Part shown: positions 52,513 to 62,292 of the stretch, one piece after another
Numbering within the stretch: the first letter of the stretch is position 1
Layout: each line of letters opens with the position of its first letter
NCBI GenBank assembly: GCA_017307505.1
Contig: JAFKEE010000019.1
Span: forward strand, 248,001 to 312,000
Origin: Acidobacteriota bacterium
GTDB lineage: Bacteria > Acidobacteriota > Terriglobia > Bryobacterales > Bryobacteraceae
Direction: 5' to 3'
DNA length: 64,000 nucleotides
Program-made: the position numbers and the translations under genes
The notes under the pieces: model-generated
Databases searched by the model: none
What the model saw: only the letters and a program-made list of their open reading frames with translations
What the model was told of the DNA's origin: nothing

Positions 52513-53925
52513 ATGTCAGACCCAGCCCAGTCGATTTCGGTCAAGCGCGCGCAGGTGGACTTCCACAACTTCGCGTCGCTGGGGGAACCGGAGCGGGCGC
52601 TGGCCGCCTATGCCGATGAAAACTTTCGGCGGGGCTCTGTTCTGAAAGCAAACCGGGACTTTATCCCTTCCCTCTCGCCGTTCCTGGAGGTGGGCGCCAA
52701 CGCCGGGCACACCTCTTATATGCTGGCCAATGACTTCCAGGCCGACGGCTTCGCGCTGGACATCTCGGCCGACGCCCTGCGCCACGGCCAGTTTCTGAAG
52801 ACCGCCTGGAACCTGCAGCGCTCCCCGATTCTGACCGCCGGCGACGCCACGCATCTCCCGTTTCGCGACAACTCGCTGGCGTTTGTCATGTCTTTTCAGA
52901 CGCTTTCCCAGTTTCTGGACATCGAGAGCGTGATTCGCGAGGTGCACCGTGTGCTGGCTCCGGGCGGAGTCTATTACTTTGCCGAGGAGCCGGTTCGCCG
53001 CAAACTGACGTTGCGTGTGTACCGGGCGCCTTACCCGGAACGGATGAAGCCGTTCGAGAAGCATCTGTATGACAGCGGCCTCCTGGACTTCATGGCCATG
53101 GACGTCATCGGCGCTGACCAGGAAGAGTCTTTTGGGATCCGGCAGAACCACCGCTTCGGCCTGCGTGAATGGTCCGGGCTGCTGCATAAGTATTTCGAGG
53201 AGTGCCGGTTCGTGACGTTCCCGCGGCAACGCGGCTGGGCCAACCAGATGGTGCAGTGGATGTTGCGCCGGGTGCCTGGCAACGCGGATGCCCGCGTCGC
53301 CGACTGTCTTGGAGCCACGCTCGCCGCCTTCTGCCGCAAGCCTGGGCGGCTGCCCCAGGAGCTCCCGCTCACGGAAGCGCTGGCCTGTCCCGACTGTGGC
53401 GCCGACCTTCCATTCCAGACCACGGAGTCGATGTCCTGCCCAAACTGCTCTTACCGGGCGGGCAACGAGTCCAACGTCTACAACCTGCTGAGCACCTCGC
53501 TGAAGGCCGAGCTGTATCCCGGTAACCGCGCGGATACGCTGGACTTTTCCAAACCAGGCCACGAAGAGGGCCTGGTCGAGGGCTTCTTTGAACTGGAAGG
53601 GGAGTTCGGCAGCAAGTATCGCTGGATTGGCGCACGCGCGGTGGTCAAACTCGTCCGTATGCGGCCCGGCGCCCCGCTGCTGCGAGTTCAAGGTTACGCT
53701 CCTGGCGTGGCGAAGGTGGAGTTGCGGGCGAACGGCCAATCGGTCGGTCAGTGGAAACTGGACCGGCCGGGCCTCTTCATCCTGGAGGCCCCGCTGGCCG
53801 AAGCGCCAGAGTACCAGGTCGAGATTCTGGGCTCGCCGACCATCAACGAGCCAAACCAGAAGCCGGGCGAAGGCCGTGTCCTGACCGTCAACCTGTCCCT
53901 CATCAAACTACTGCCTCGCGAGTAA
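52513..53925 (+). CDS. Class I SAM methyltransferase with C-terminal zinc ribbon
   Basis: This is a 470-residue protein. The N-terminal 230 residues are an SAM-dependent methyltransferase of the type 11 fold: FLEVGANAGHTSYMLA is the SAM-binding loop, then DGFALDISADALRHG, GDATHLPFRDNSLAFVMSFQTLSQF and VLAPGGVYYFAEEP. A zinc ribbon lies near residues 297-317 (CPDCGADLPF...CPNCSY), followed by a beta-rich domain of about 140 residues. The SAM motif reads EVGAN rather than DxGxG. The substrate is unknown; the setting after an ABC exporter and the ribbon suggest modification of a small molecule or cell-surface polymer. Open sequence before the ATG at 52513 overlaps the permease gene. Confidence 0.82.
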   Translation: MSDPAQSISVKRAQVDFHNFASLGEPERALAAYADENFRRGSVLKANRDFIPSLSPFLEVGANAGHTSYMLANDFQADGFALDISADALRHGQFLKTAWNLQRSPILTAGDATHLPFRDNSLAFVMSFQTLSQFLDIESVIREVHRVLAPGGVYYFAEEPVRRKLTLRVYRAPYPERMKPFEKHLYDSGLLDFMAMDVIGADQEESFGIRQNHRFGLREWSGLLHKYFEECRFVTFPRQRGWANQMVQWMLRRVPGNADARVADCLGATLAAFCRKPGRLPQELPLTEALACPDCGADLPFQTTESMSCPNCSYRAGNESNVYNLLSTSLKAELYPGNRADTLDFSKPGHEEGLVEGFFELEGEFGSKYRWIGARAVVKLVRMRPGAPLLRVQGYAPGVAKVELRANGQSVGQWKLDRPGLFILEAPLAEAPEYQVEILGSPTINEPNQKPGEGRVLTVNLSLIKLLPRE

Positions 53926-53954
53926 GAAAAACGAAAAAATCGTACGCACACCTC

Positions 53955-53992
53955 TTGTCTTCTTCCGTATTTCCACTATAGTAGAATTATAG
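53955..53992 (+). promoter_or_regulatory. Candidate arsM promoter with overlapping inverted repeat
   Basis: TTGTCT (53955-53960) and TATAGT (53977-53982) are separated by 16 bases. The -10 box sits inside CTATA-GTAGAAT-TATAG (53976-53992), an inverted repeat that a dimeric repressor such as ArsR could use to block transcription. No arsR gene is in the window. Confidence 0.45.
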
Positions 53993-54055
53993 AAGCAAGA
54001 GAGAGCAATGCCGTGGCAACTCCCGTCACCCCATTGCCGGAAACAGGAGATTCCT

Positions 54056-54883
54056 ATGAGCACGACAGATGTAAAACAAGCGGTACAGGATCGATATGGG
54101 AAGGCCGCCCTGCGCGTAGTGGAAGGCGAAGGCGCCTCCTGCTGCTGCGGATCGAAGAAGGCCGTGGCCCTGGGTGCGAATGACCCCATCACCGCCAACC
54201 TCTACTCGGAAGACCAGGCCGCCCAGATCCCAGAAGCCGCCGTGCTTGCTTCGCTGGGCTGCGGCAACCCCACGGCGCTGGCCGAACTCCACGAAGGCGA
54301 GACGGTACTGGATCTTGGCTCCGGCGGCGGCATCGATGTGCTGCTTTCCGCCCGCCGCGTGGGCCCCACCGGAAAGGCCTACGGCCTCGACATGACGGAA
54401 GAGATGCTGGCGCTGGCCAACTCGAACAAAGCGAAATCCGGCCTGGAGAACGTCGAGTTCCTGAAGGGCGAGATTGAGCGGATCCCCCTGCCGGACAACT
54501 CGGTGGACGTCATCATTTCCAACTGCGTCATCAATCTTTCTGCCGACAAGGACATGGTGCTGAGTGAGGCTTTCCGGGTGCTGAAGCCGGGCGGCCACTT
54601 CGCGGTCTCCGACGTGGTGACCCGTGGGGAAATCCCGGCTGACGTCCGGCGCAGTGTCGAACTCTGGGTGGGCTGCATCGCCGGAGCCCTCGATGAGCAG
54701 GACTATCATGCCAGGCTGGCCAAAGCGGGCTTCGAAAACATCAGTTTCGAGCCTACCCGCATTTACAAAGTGGAGCAGGCTCGCGAGTTCCTCGATGGCC
54801 AGGGCATCGACGTGGAAGCCATCGCACCGCTGGTCGATGAGAAGTTCATGAGTGCCTTTATCCGAGCCACGAAGCCTGCCTAG
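54056..54883 (+). CDS. arsM: Arsenite methyltransferase ArsM
   Basis: This 275-residue SAM-dependent enzyme methylates arsenite and so detoxifies it. The SAM-binding loop is [20 protein letters not shown], followed by [36 protein letters not shown] and [11 protein letters not shown]. The arsenite-binding cysteines of the family are there: a CCC cluster near residue 31 ([11 protein letters not shown]), C in NCVINLS and C in WVGCIAGAL. The ATG at 54056 has AGGAG 7-8 bases upstream. No other ars genes are adjacent, and the gene has its own likely promoter. Confidence 0.94.
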   Translation: MSTTDVKQAVQDRYGKAALRVVEGEGASCCCGSKKAVALGANDPITANLYSEDQAAQIPEAAVLASLGCGNPTALAELHEGETVLDLGSGGGIDVLLSARRVGPTGKAYGLDMTEEMLALANSNKAKSGLENVEFLKGEIERIPLPDNSVDVIISNCVINLSADKDMVLSEAFRVLKPGGHFAVSDVVTRGEIPADVRRSVELWVGCIAGALDEQDYHARLAKAGFENISFEPTRIYKVEQAREFLDGQGIDVEAIAPLVDEKFMSAFIRATKPA

Positions 54884-54920
54884 ACTGTAGTCCTGATCCA
54901 GGGCGGCCCGATCGCGGTAG

Positions 54921-54926
54921 TACAAT
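54921..54926 (+). promoter_or_regulatory. Candidate -10 box giving a leaderless ggt transcript
   Basis: TACAAT ends 8 bases before the ATG at 54935. At the usual 6-8 base distance transcription would start at or next to the A of the ATG, so the mRNA would be leaderless. No Shine-Dalgarno sequence is seen before this start, and no clear -35 box is seen. Confidence 0.35.
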
Positions 54927-54934
54927 TGGGTTTC

Positions 54935-56713
54935 ATGCGAAATCCGCGAGTTTTCGCCGCCCTGGCGCTGGTCTGCGCCTTGACGATCCCGGCCCCAGCA
55001 CGGGACCCGGTGCGTACCCGCAAGGCCATGGTGGTTTCGCAGGAGCCCAATGCCACGGACGCGGGCGTGGCGGTGCTCAAGGCGGGCGGCAACGCCGTCG
55101 ACGCCGCCATTACTGTCGCCATGACGCTCGCCGTCACGCATCCGCGGGCCGGCAATCTGGGCGGCGGGGGCTTCATGCTGATCCGGCTGGCCAACGGCAC
55201 CAGCACGTTCATCGACTTCCGGGAGCGCGCTCCGCTCAGCGCCACGCGCATGATGTACCTGGACAAGGACGGCAAGCGCACCAAGGACAGCCAGGTGGGC
55301 TGGCGCGCCGCGGGCGTCCCGGGCACCGTAAGCGGTCTCGAATACGCCCACAAAAAGTACGGCTCCAAGCCCTGGGCCACCTTGCTCAAACCCGCCATCG
55401 ACTTCGCCACACAGGGCGTCACCCTCACTTACGCCGAAGCCCGCAATCTCTGCAACAACCGCGAGGTGATGGAGCCGTTCGCCGAATCGAAGCGGATCTT
55501 CCTCAAAGGCGGAGCCTGCTTCGAGCCCGGCGAGAAGCTCGTCCAACCCGAACTCGCCCAGGTGATCTCGCGGATCGCCAAAGCCGGCGCGAAGGATTTC
55601 TACGAGGGCGAGACCGCCCGCATCTTCGCCGAAGAGTCGAAGAAGGCCGGCGGCGAGATCACGCTGGAAGACCTGAAGGCTTACAGGACCCACGAGCGCA
55701 AGCCGCTGATCGGCGAATACAAGGGCTACCAGATCATCACAGCTCCGCCGCCCTCTTCCGGCGGGCTGGTGATGTTCCAGATGCTGGGCATGCTCGACGG
55801 TACTGGCTATGAGAAGGCGGGGGCCGGATCCGCCAGCGCTACCCACTACATGGCCGAGGCCATGCGCCGCGCCTATGCGGACCGCGCCCGCTATGTCGGC
55901 GACCCCGACTTCGTCAAAATCCCCGTGAGCGGCCTGATCAACGGCACCTATACGAAGAAGCTCTGGGCCAACGTGCAGCCGGACAAGGCCACGCCCAGCA
56001 GTGCGATCCAGGCCGGCAACCCCGTTCCTTTTGAATCCTCGGAGACCACGCACTTCAACGTGATCGATGAGAAAGGCAACGCCGTCGCGCTGACGTATAC
56101 GATCAACGGCCTCTACGGCAACGGGGTCACCGTCCCGCGCCTGGGCTTCCTGCTCAACAACGAGATGGACGACTTCACCACCAAGCCGGGCGAGGCGAAC
56201 ATGTTCGGCACAGTGGAAGGCGAGGCCAACGCGATTCAGCCGCGCAAGGCTCCGCTCTCGTCCATGACGCCCACCATCGTGGCGAAGGACAACCAGCCGT
56301 ACCTGCTGCTGGGCGCGCCCGGCGGCTCCCGCATCCCCACGGCGGTGACGCAGGTGCTGCTGTATGTCCTCGACTTCGGCATGGACGTGCAGCAGGCCAT
56401 CGACCAGCCGCGCTTCCACCACCAGTGGCTGCCGGACACGCTCTATCTGGAGCCCGGATTTTCGCCGGACACCCGCTCCGCTCTGGAGAAGATGGGCTAC
56501 CAGGTGGCGGGCACGTCGGGCGTGGCGAGTGTCGAGGCGATTATGGTCGAACGACCGAAAGCCGCGGCGGCCCCGCGCGGCGGAGTGGTGGCCGATGGCG
56601 CCACCGCGGTCCGCTCAGGCGCGGGCAGCAATTCGGATACCTGGATGTCGCGCATCACCTGGATCGCCGGTGCGCAGAATGGACGCTCCTCCGGCAAAGC
56701 AGCCGGTTACTGA
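54935..56713 (+). CDS. ggt: Gamma-glutamyltranspeptidase
   Basis: This is a 592-residue periplasmic enzyme that cleaves gamma-glutamyl bonds, such as those of glutathione. It begins with a signal peptide (MRNPRVFAALALVCALTIPAPA). The heavy-subunit features GLRNLGGGGFM-type GNLGGGGFMLIRL and FIDFRERAP are present. Autocleavage should occur before the catalytic threonine in ESSETTHFNVIDEKGNAVA; the light subunit continues with TINGLYGNGV, GFLLNNEMDDF, PLSSMTPTIV and LGAPGGSRIPTAVTQVLL, all family motifs. The last 50 residues are alanine-rich. An in-frame TTG three codons upstream is possible but the ATG is preferred. Confidence 0.96.
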   Translation: MRNPRVFAALALVCALTIPAPARDPVRTRKAMVVSQEPNATDAGVAVLKAGGNAVDAAITVAMTLAVTHPRAGNLGGGGFMLIRLANGTSTFIDFRERAPLSATRMMYLDKDGKRTKDSQVGWRAAGVPGTVSGLEYAHKKYGSKPWATLLKPAIDFATQGVTLTYAEARNLCNNREVMEPFAESKRIFLKGGACFEPGEKLVQPELAQVISRIAKAGAKDFYEGETARIFAEESKKAGGEITLEDLKAYRTHERKPLIGEYKGYQIITAPPPSSGGLVMFQMLGMLDGTGYEKAGAGSASATHYMAEAMRRAYADRARYVGDPDFVKIPVSGLINGTYTKKLWANVQPDKATPSSAIQAGNPVPFESSETTHFNVIDEKGNAVALTYTINGLYGNGVTVPRLGFLLNNEMDDFTTKPGEANMFGTVEGEANAIQPRKAPLSSMTPTIVAKDNQPYLLLGAPGGSRIPTAVTQVLLYVLDFGMDVQQAIDQPRFHHQWLPDTLYLEPGFSPDTRSALEKMGYQVAGTSGVASVEAIMVERPKAAAAPRGGVVADGATAVRSGAGSNSDTWMSRITWIAGAQNGRSSGKAAGY

Positions 56714-56719
56714 ACCCGT

Positions 56720-57550
56720 ATGGAACACGCACTCTCCACCCACCTACTCGTCAACCACCGGCTCAACACGGTCTGGCTCGACCGGATATGGAATGCCGGC
56801 ATTCCGAAGGTGGAGATCTTCTGCGCCCGGCAGCATTTCGACTACCGCGACCAGTCGCAGGTGAACGAACTCGGCTACTGGTTCCGCGATGCCCAACTGC
56901 AGTGCCATTCGCTGCACGCGCCGATGTACAACGACGACTGCTGGGGCCGCAGTGGGCCGTCCTCCGTCGTCACGCTGACCGATACCTCCAAGCCGCGCCG
57001 CCTGCAATCCGTCGACGAGATCAAGCGCGCCATTGAGGTGGCCGAAAAGTTCCCGTTCAAGTACCTCATCCAGCACCTGGGCGTCTCGGGTGAGGAGTAT
57101 AGCGACGAGAAGCTGGATGCCGCCTTCACCGCGCTGGAGGACCTGCAACTCTTCGCCAAGCACCGCGGTGTGGAGATCCTCATCGAGAACATCCCCAACC
57201 GCCTGAGCAGCGCCGAACGCCTGCTCTACTTCAGCGGCATCACCCATCTCGACCTGAAATTCTGCCTGGACCTGGGTCACGCCAACCTGATGGAAGGCAT
57301 TGAGCCCACCTTCGCCCTGCTGCAGGACCGGCTGCGGTCCACGCACGTCCACGACAACGACGGCAAGGATGACATTCATCTCTTCCCGCTGCTGGCCGAG
57401 GGCGGCACCATTCCCTGGAAGCAGACCATGGATCTGCTGCGCACCCGGGAGTCGCAGTACCCGCTCCTGCTGGAGGTCAAGGACTCACCCGCCTTCGCCA
57501 ACCCCATCGATGCGGCCCGGCAGGCCTTTGACCGATTGGAGAACCTTTGA
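56720..57550 (+). CDS. Xylose-isomerase-like TIM-barrel protein (sugar phosphate isomerase/epimerase family)
   Basis: This is a 276-residue protein of the AP endonuclease 2 / sugar isomerase superfamily. Barrel strands and metal ligands are suggested by [61 protein letters not shown] and [16 protein letters not shown], where E, H and D residues would hold the metal, and LLLEVKD. The exact substrate cannot be told. It overlaps asnS by one base (TGATG), so it is expressed with the housekeeping genes that follow. Confidence 0.82.
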   Translation: MEHALSTHLLVNHRLNTVWLDRIWNAGIPKVEIFCARQHFDYRDQSQVNELGYWFRDAQLQCHSLHAPMYNDDCWGRSGPSSVVTLTDTSKPRRLQSVDEIKRAIEVAEKFPFKYLIQHLGVSGEEYSDEKLDAAFTALEDLQLFAKHRGVEILIENIPNRLSSAERLLYFSGITHLDLKFCLDLGHANLMEGIEPTFALLQDRLRSTHVHDNDGKDDIHLFPLLAEGGTIPWKQTMDLLRTRESQYPLLLEVKDSPAFANPIDAARQAFDRLENL

Positions 57551-58863
57551 TGTCTGACTACCGTCGAATCACCATTGCCAGCGCGGGCCAGCATACCGGC
57601 GAACCCGTCGAAATCGCCGGCTGGCTCTACAACCTGCGCAAATCGGGGAAGATCATCTTTCCGATCATCCGCGATGGCAGCGGGACCATCCAGTGTGTGG
57701 GCGTGAAAGCCCAACTGCCGGAAGATGTCTTCGAGGCCCTGAAGAACCTCACGCAGGAATCCTCCGTGATCATCCGGGGCAAGATGCGCGCCGAAGCGCG
57801 CGCCCAGGGCGGCTATGAGATGGACATCGAGGGCGCCGAGATCGTCCAGCGCGTGAGTGAGGAGCATCCCTACCCCATCACGCCCAAGGAGCACGGCGTC
57901 GAGTTTCTCTTCGACCAGCGCCACCTGCACCTGCGCAGCCGCCGCCAGCACGCCATCCTCAAGATCCGCCACGAGATCATCAAGGCGGTCCGCGACTACT
58001 TCGACTCCAACGGTTTCACCCTGGTCGATTGCCCCATCTTCACGCCGGCCGCCTGCGAAGGTACGACGACGCTGTTCGAAGTCGACTACTTCGAGGACGA
58101 GAAGGTCTACCTCACGCAATCCGGCCAGCTCTACAACGAAGCGACGGCCGCCGCCTTCGGCAAGACCTACTGCTTCGGCCCGACCTTCCGCGCCGAGAAG
58201 TCGAAGACCCGCCGCCACCTCACCGAGTTCTGGATGGTGGAGCCTGAAATGGCTTACGCCGACCTGGAAGACGTGAAGCGCGTCGCCGAAGAATTGATCG
58301 TCTTCATGGTGGGCCGAGTCCTGGAGAACCGGAAGACGGAGCTCGCCACGCTGGAGCGCGACATCACCAAGCTGGAAGCCATCAAATCGCCATTCCCGCG
58401 CATCAGCTACGACGAAGCGGTGGAGATCCTCAAGCGCAAGGGCAGTGAGATCGAGTGGGGCGGCGACTTCGGCGGGACCGACGAAACGCTGCTCAGCGAA
58501 GAGTTCGACCGTCCGGTGATGGTGGACCGCTACCCCGCGGCGGTGAAGGCGTTCTACTTCCAACCCGCGCCGGAACGGCCCGAAGTCGCGCTCGGCGTCG
58601 ATGTCCTGGCCAGCGAAGGATACGGCGAAGTCATCGGCGGCGGCCAGCGTGTCCACGACTACGACCTGCTGGTGCAGCGCATCAAGGATCACAACCTGCC
58701 GCCCGAAGCCTTCCAGTGGTATCTGGACCTGCGCCGCTTCGGCAGCGTGCCGCACGGCGGCTTCGGCATGGGCATTGAACGCGCCGTGTCCTGGATCTGC
58801 GGCCTGGAACACATCCGCGAAACCATCGCCTTCCCGCGCATGCTGTACCGGACACGGCCGTAG
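57550..58863 (+). CDS. asnS: Asparaginyl-tRNA synthetase
   Basis: This is a 437-residue class IIb synthetase that charges tRNA-Asn. The OB-fold anticodon domain ([30 protein letters not shown] in outline) is followed by the catalytic core with motif 2 ([21 protein letters not shown] and MVEPEMAY) and motif 3 ([23 protein letters not shown]) plus the terminal PRMLYRTRP. The AsnS versus AspS assignment rests on the short length and the lack of the AspS insertion domain. An upstream TTG would add one residue only. Confidence 0.95.
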   Translation: MSDYRRITIASAGQHTGEPVEIAGWLYNLRKSGKIIFPIIRDGSGTIQCVGVKAQLPEDVFEALKNLTQESSVIIRGKMRAEARAQGGYEMDIEGAEIVQRVSEEHPYPITPKEHGVEFLFDQRHLHLRSRRQHAILKIRHEIIKAVRDYFDSNGFTLVDCPIFTPAACEGTTTLFEVDYFEDEKVYLTQSGQLYNEATAAAFGKTYCFGPTFRAEKSKTRRHLTEFWMVEPEMAYADLEDVKRVAEELIVFMVGRVLENRKTELATLERDITKLEAIKSPFPRISYDEAVEILKRKGSEIEWGGDFGGTDETLLSEEFDRPVMVDRYPAAVKAFYFQPAPERPEVALGVDVLASEGYGEVIGGGQRVHDYDLLVQRIKDHNLPPEAFQWYLDLRRFGSVPHGGFGMGIERAVSWICGLEHIRETIAFPRMLYRTRP

Positions 58864-58869
58864 GAGCCT

Positions 58870-59781
58870 ATGGCGCAAACCATCGCGATTCTCGGAGCTC
58901 CCCTGGACCTCGGCGCCGGCCGCCGCGGCGTGGACATGGGCCCCTCGGCCCTGCGCGTGGCAAACCTGAATGCGAAGCTCGTTTCTCTCGGCTACAAGGT
59001 GGAGGATCTGGGCAACGTGTTCGCGAGCCAGCAGGAGAGCTCCCGGATTGGCGCCGCCCACGCCCGCTATCTGAAGCCGATCGCCGAAACCTGCGTCGAA
59101 CTGGCGCACAAGGTGGAGCGCGCGGCGGGACAGGGCAAGTTTCCGCTGGTGCTGGGCGGCGATCACTCGGTTGCCGTCGGCACCGTCAGCGGCATGGCCC
59201 AGCATTACCGGAAGAAGAAGCAGAAGTTGGGCGTCATCTGGCTGGATGCGCACACGGACATGAATACGCCGGACTCGTCGCCCAGCGGCAACGTTCACGG
59301 CATGCCCCTGGCGTGTCTGGTCGGCTTCGGCCCCAAACCGCTGACGCACCTCTACGGCTACGCACCCAAGGTGGACCCGAAGAACGTCGTGCTGGTGGGG
59401 ATCCGCGATGTCGACCTCACGGAACGGCCCATCGTGAAGCAGAGCGGCGTGCGTGTTTTCACCATGCGCGATATCGACGAGCGCGGACTGCGTTCGGTGA
59501 TGGAAGAGGCGGTGATGGTCGCCTCGGAAGGCACAGCCGGCATCCATATCTCACTGGACATGGACGGCGTGGATCCCGATGAAGCGCCCGGCGTCGGCAC
59601 GCCCGTGCGCGGCGGCTTCTCCTATCGCGAGGCCCACCTGGCCATGGAGATCCTGTGTGATTCGCGGCGCGTGCGATCCATGGAAGTGGTGGAAGTGAAC
59701 CCGGTGCTCGACACAGCGAACCGAACCGCCCTTCTGGGCGTCGAACTGGTGATGTCGGCCATGGGCAAGAGGATCCTCTGA
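58870..59781 (+). CDS. rocF: Arginase
   Basis: This is a 303-residue Mn-dependent ureohydrolase that splits arginine into ornithine and urea. All metal-binding motifs are there: GGDHSVAVGTVSG, WLDAHTDMNTPDSSPSGNVHGMPLA and SLDMDGVDPDEAPGVGTPV. The start (IAILGAPLDLGAGRRGVDMGPSALRVANL) is that of bacterial arginases, and the SPSGNVHGM loop separates arginase from agmatinase. It lies 6 bases after asnS and 10 bases before ddl, so it is probably in the same transcript. Confidence 0.95.
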   Translation: MAQTIAILGAPLDLGAGRRGVDMGPSALRVANLNAKLVSLGYKVEDLGNVFASQQESSRIGAAHARYLKPIAETCVELAHKVERAAGQGKFPLVLGGDHSVAVGTVSGMAQHYRKKKQKLGVIWLDAHTDMNTPDSSPSGNVHGMPLACLVGFGPKPLTHLYGYAPKVDPKNVVLVGIRDVDLTERPIVKQSGVRVFTMRDIDERGLRSVMEEAVMVASEGTAGIHISLDMDGVDPDEAPGVGTPVRGGFSYREAHLAMEILCDSRRVRSMEVVEVNPVLDTANRTALLGVELVMSAMGKRIL

Positions 59782-59791
59782 CAAGGTATTT

Positions 59792-60796
59792 ATGAGCAAA
59801 CTCCGCGTCGCAGTTGTGTACGGCGGCCGCAGCGGCGAGCACGAAGTCTCCATCCGCTCGGCCCAGGCCATCATGGCCGCCCTGAACACCGAAAACTACG
59901 AAGTCATCCCCTACCTCATCGGCAAGGATGGCAAGTGGGATCCCAAGCCGATTCTGCCCGAGCCTGGCGCCAACGACGGCATCGACGTCGTCTTTCCTGT
60001 CCTGCATGGCACGTTCGGCGAGGACGGCACCATCCAGGGCCTGTTCGAGATGGCCGACCTGCCGTATGTCGGGCCCGGGGTCTTCGGCTCGGCCGCCTCG
60101 ATGGACAAGGAACACTTCAAACGCCTCAGCGTGGAGCGCGGCCTGCCCGTCGTCGAATATGCGATCGTCCACACCGGCAATCCGCACAAGACTATCGACT
60201 GGGATACGACGCTCAATCAGATCGTCGAACGCTTCGGTCTGCCGGTCTTTGTGAAGCCCTGCAACCTGGGTTCCTCGGTGGGCGTTGCCAAGGCGCATAC
60301 CGTCGAAGAACTGCAGGCGGCGATCGTGGATGCGGGGCGTTACGACCTGAAGGTGATTGTCGAGCGCGCCATCGTGGGCCAGGAAGTGGAGTGTGCCGTC
60401 CTGGGCAACTACCGCCCGCAGGCATCCACACCCTGCGAGATCCTGCCGTCGAAGGAGTTCTACGACTACGACGACAAGTACCTGCTGGACCAGGCGAAGA
60501 CGGTCATCCCGCCCAATCTGAGCGAAGAGAAGATCGAGGAGGTCCAGCGCCTCGCCATCGAATGCTTCCAGGCCATGGACTGCAGCGGCATGGCGCGCGT
60601 CGACTTCCTGATCGAGAAAGCCACCGGCAACATCTACATCAACGAGATCAATACCATCCCCGGGTTCACCTCGATCAGCATGTACCCGAAGATGTGGGAG
60701 CATGCCGGCTGCCCGTTCGACATGCTGGTGGGCATGCTCCTCAGCCTTGCGCTGGAACGTCACAGCCTGCGCCAGGCTCTGCGCTACGAACGATGA
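59792..60796 (+). CDS. ddl: D-alanine--D-alanine ligase
   Basis: This is a 334-residue ATP-grasp enzyme that makes the D-Ala-D-Ala end of the peptidoglycan precursor. The start VVYGGRSGEHEVSIRSAQA, VFPVLHGTFGEDGTIQGL, PYVGPGVFGSAASMDKEHFKRL, FVKPCNLGSSVGVAKAH, DYDDKYL and the metal site FLIEKATGNIYINEINTIPGFT match Ddl throughout. The protein ends in the usual SLALERHS helix. Its stop overlaps the start of the S41 peptidase gene (ATGA). Confidence 0.97.
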   Translation: MSKLRVAVVYGGRSGEHEVSIRSAQAIMAALNTENYEVIPYLIGKDGKWDPKPILPEPGANDGIDVVFPVLHGTFGEDGTIQGLFEMADLPYVGPGVFGSAASMDKEHFKRLSVERGLPVVEYAIVHTGNPHKTIDWDTTLNQIVERFGLPVFVKPCNLGSSVGVAKAHTVEELQAAIVDAGRYDLKVIVERAIVGQEVECAVLGNYRPQASTPCEILPSKEFYDYDDKYLLDQAKTVIPPNLSEEKIEEVQRLAIECFQAMDCSGMARVDFLIEKATGNIYINEINTIPGFTSISMYPKMWEHAGCPFDMLVGMLLSLALERHSLRQALRYER

Positions 60797-62292
60797 GGAC
60801 TCTGGCCGTACTTCTGCTGGCGGCCGCGCTACCGCTGGCCGCACAGCCCAAACCGCCCGCCAATCCGAACCGGCCCCTGCCCAATACGGAGGAACTGGAA
60901 CGCGAGCTGAAGCGGGTGCTCGATGTGTATCTCATCGCCAGTGAGAATGCAGCCGATCCCGTAAGCGCGGACACCGCTTTCTACGGCGGAGCCATTCCCG
61001 GCATGCTGCGCCGCCTGGATCCGCACTCGATCTTCTTCGACAAAGAGCAGTTCCAGCAACTGCAGGAGATGGAGCGCAGTGTCACCAAAGGCTTCGGCAG
61101 CGTCGTGAGTGTGCTGCCCGGCCGTGTGATCGTGTTGCAGACCCTGCCCGGCACTCCATCGCAGAAAGCCGGCCTGGCGCCGGGGGATGAGATCGTCGGC
61201 GTCAACAACATCCCGTTTGCAAATCTCGATCTCGATCAACTGGTGCAGGTGCTGTCCATGACACGCCAGCAGCAGGCGCAGATCGCGGTGCGGCGGCAGG
61301 GGACAGCGCGCCTGATGTTCTTCACGCTAACGCCCGAAGAGCTGCAGTCGCCCAGCGTCGACCGCTCGTTCCTGCTGGAGCCCGGCGTCGGCTATGTCCG
61401 CGCCACCAGCTTCGACACGAACACCGCGACGCTGATCCAGGAAGCCATTGAAAGCCTCGGCGGCGCCAAGCTGAAGGGCCTGGTGCTCGACCTGCGGGAA
61501 AATCCCGGCGGCGTCCTGCAGGCCGGCCTCGCTACGGCAGCGCTGTTCCTCAAACCAGGCACACGAATTCTGAGCGCGCGCGGCCGCAGCACGGAGACCG
61601 AGAACATCGAGGTCCCCAAGGAAGCGAAGCCGTACGAATTCAAGCTGGCCGTGCTCGTGAATGCCAAGACCGCCAGCGCGTCGGAGATCGTGGCCGGCGC
61701 GATCCAGGACAACGATCGCGGCATGGTGATCGGAGAGACCTCGTTCGGCAAGGGACTGGTGCAGCGCGTCTTCCCGCTCAGCGACAACGCGGGCCTGGCG
61801 CTGACCACCGCGTTCTACTACACGCCCAGCGGACGCAGCATCCAAAAGCCGCTGAAGGATAACGAATTGGCCGCAGCCACGGCGACCACCCGGCCCGAGT
61901 TCAAGACGGCCGGCGGACGCACGGTGCGCGGCGGCGGCGGGATCGAACCCGACTTCGTGGTCTTACCCGAGCGGCCGGGCCGCTTCCGCTATGTCCTGGA
62001 AACCTCGGCGGCCTTTGCCGGGTATGCCACGGAGTGGCTGGCAGGGCATCGCGCGGACGCCAGCCGCGAGATGGAGATCACCGGGCCCATGCTGGACGAG
62101 TTCCAGCTCTGGCTGTCAAAGCGGAACATCCGGCCCGGGCTGGCCGAATGGTCGGCCGAGCGCGAGTATATCCGCCGGCGGCTGAAGCAGGAGATTCTCA
62201 ACCAGTCGATCAGCGTTGCTTCCGGCGACGAGATCGAGCTTCGGAACGATCCTGTGGTTCGGCGGGCTCTGGCAGGCTTTCAGGAGCCCTGA
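60793..62292 (+). CDS. S41-family C-terminal processing peptidase with PDZ domain
   Basis: This 499-residue exported protease has a signal peptide (MRTLAVLLLAAALPLAAQ). A PDZ domain (GRVIVLQTLPGTPSQKAGLAPGDEIVGVNNI in outline) precedes the S41 catalytic domain: GLVLDLRENPGGVLQAGL, then the catalytic serine in AKTASASEIVAGAIQD and the lysine in GETSFGKGLVQRVF. A C-terminal helical segment of about 100 residues resembles the DUF-type tail of CtpA-like proteins. The ATG overlaps the ddl stop; open sequence further upstream lies in ddl. The last 83 bases overlap the convergent membrane-protein gene. Confidence 0.93.
   Translation: MRTLAVLLLAAALPLAAQPKPPANPNRPLPNTEELERELKRVLDVYLIASENAADPVSADTAFYGGAIPGMLRRLDPHSIFFDKEQFQQLQEMERSVTKGFGSVVSVLPGRVIVLQTLPGTPSQKAGLAPGDEIVGVNNIPFANLDLDQLVQVLSMTRQQQAQIAVRRQGTARLMFFTLTPEELQSPSVDRSFLLEPGVGYVRATSFDTNTATLIQEAIESLGGAKLKGLVLDLRENPGGVLQAGLATAALFLKPGTRILSARGRSTETENIEVPKEAKPYEFKLAVLVNAKTASASEIVAGAIQDNDRGMVIGETSFGKGLVQRVFPLSDNAGLALTTAFYYTPSGRSIQKPLKDNELAAATATTRPEFKTAGGRTVRGGGGIEPDFVVLPERPGRFRYVLETSAAFAGYATEWLAGHRADASREMEITGPMLDEFQLWLSKRNIRPGLAEWSAEREYIRRRLKQEILNQSISVASGDEIELRNDPVVRRALAGFQEP

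Noticed and set aside
54026-56422. A 798-codon minus-strand open frame opposite arsM and ggt
   Set aside because: It crosses two well-recognised genes on the plus strand and shows histidine/glycine/arginine-rich composition typical of antisense frames in high-GC DNA.
57376-59547. A 723-codon minus-strand open frame opposite asnS and arginase
   Set aside because: Both plus-strand genes show complete catalytic motifs; the antisense frame has none.
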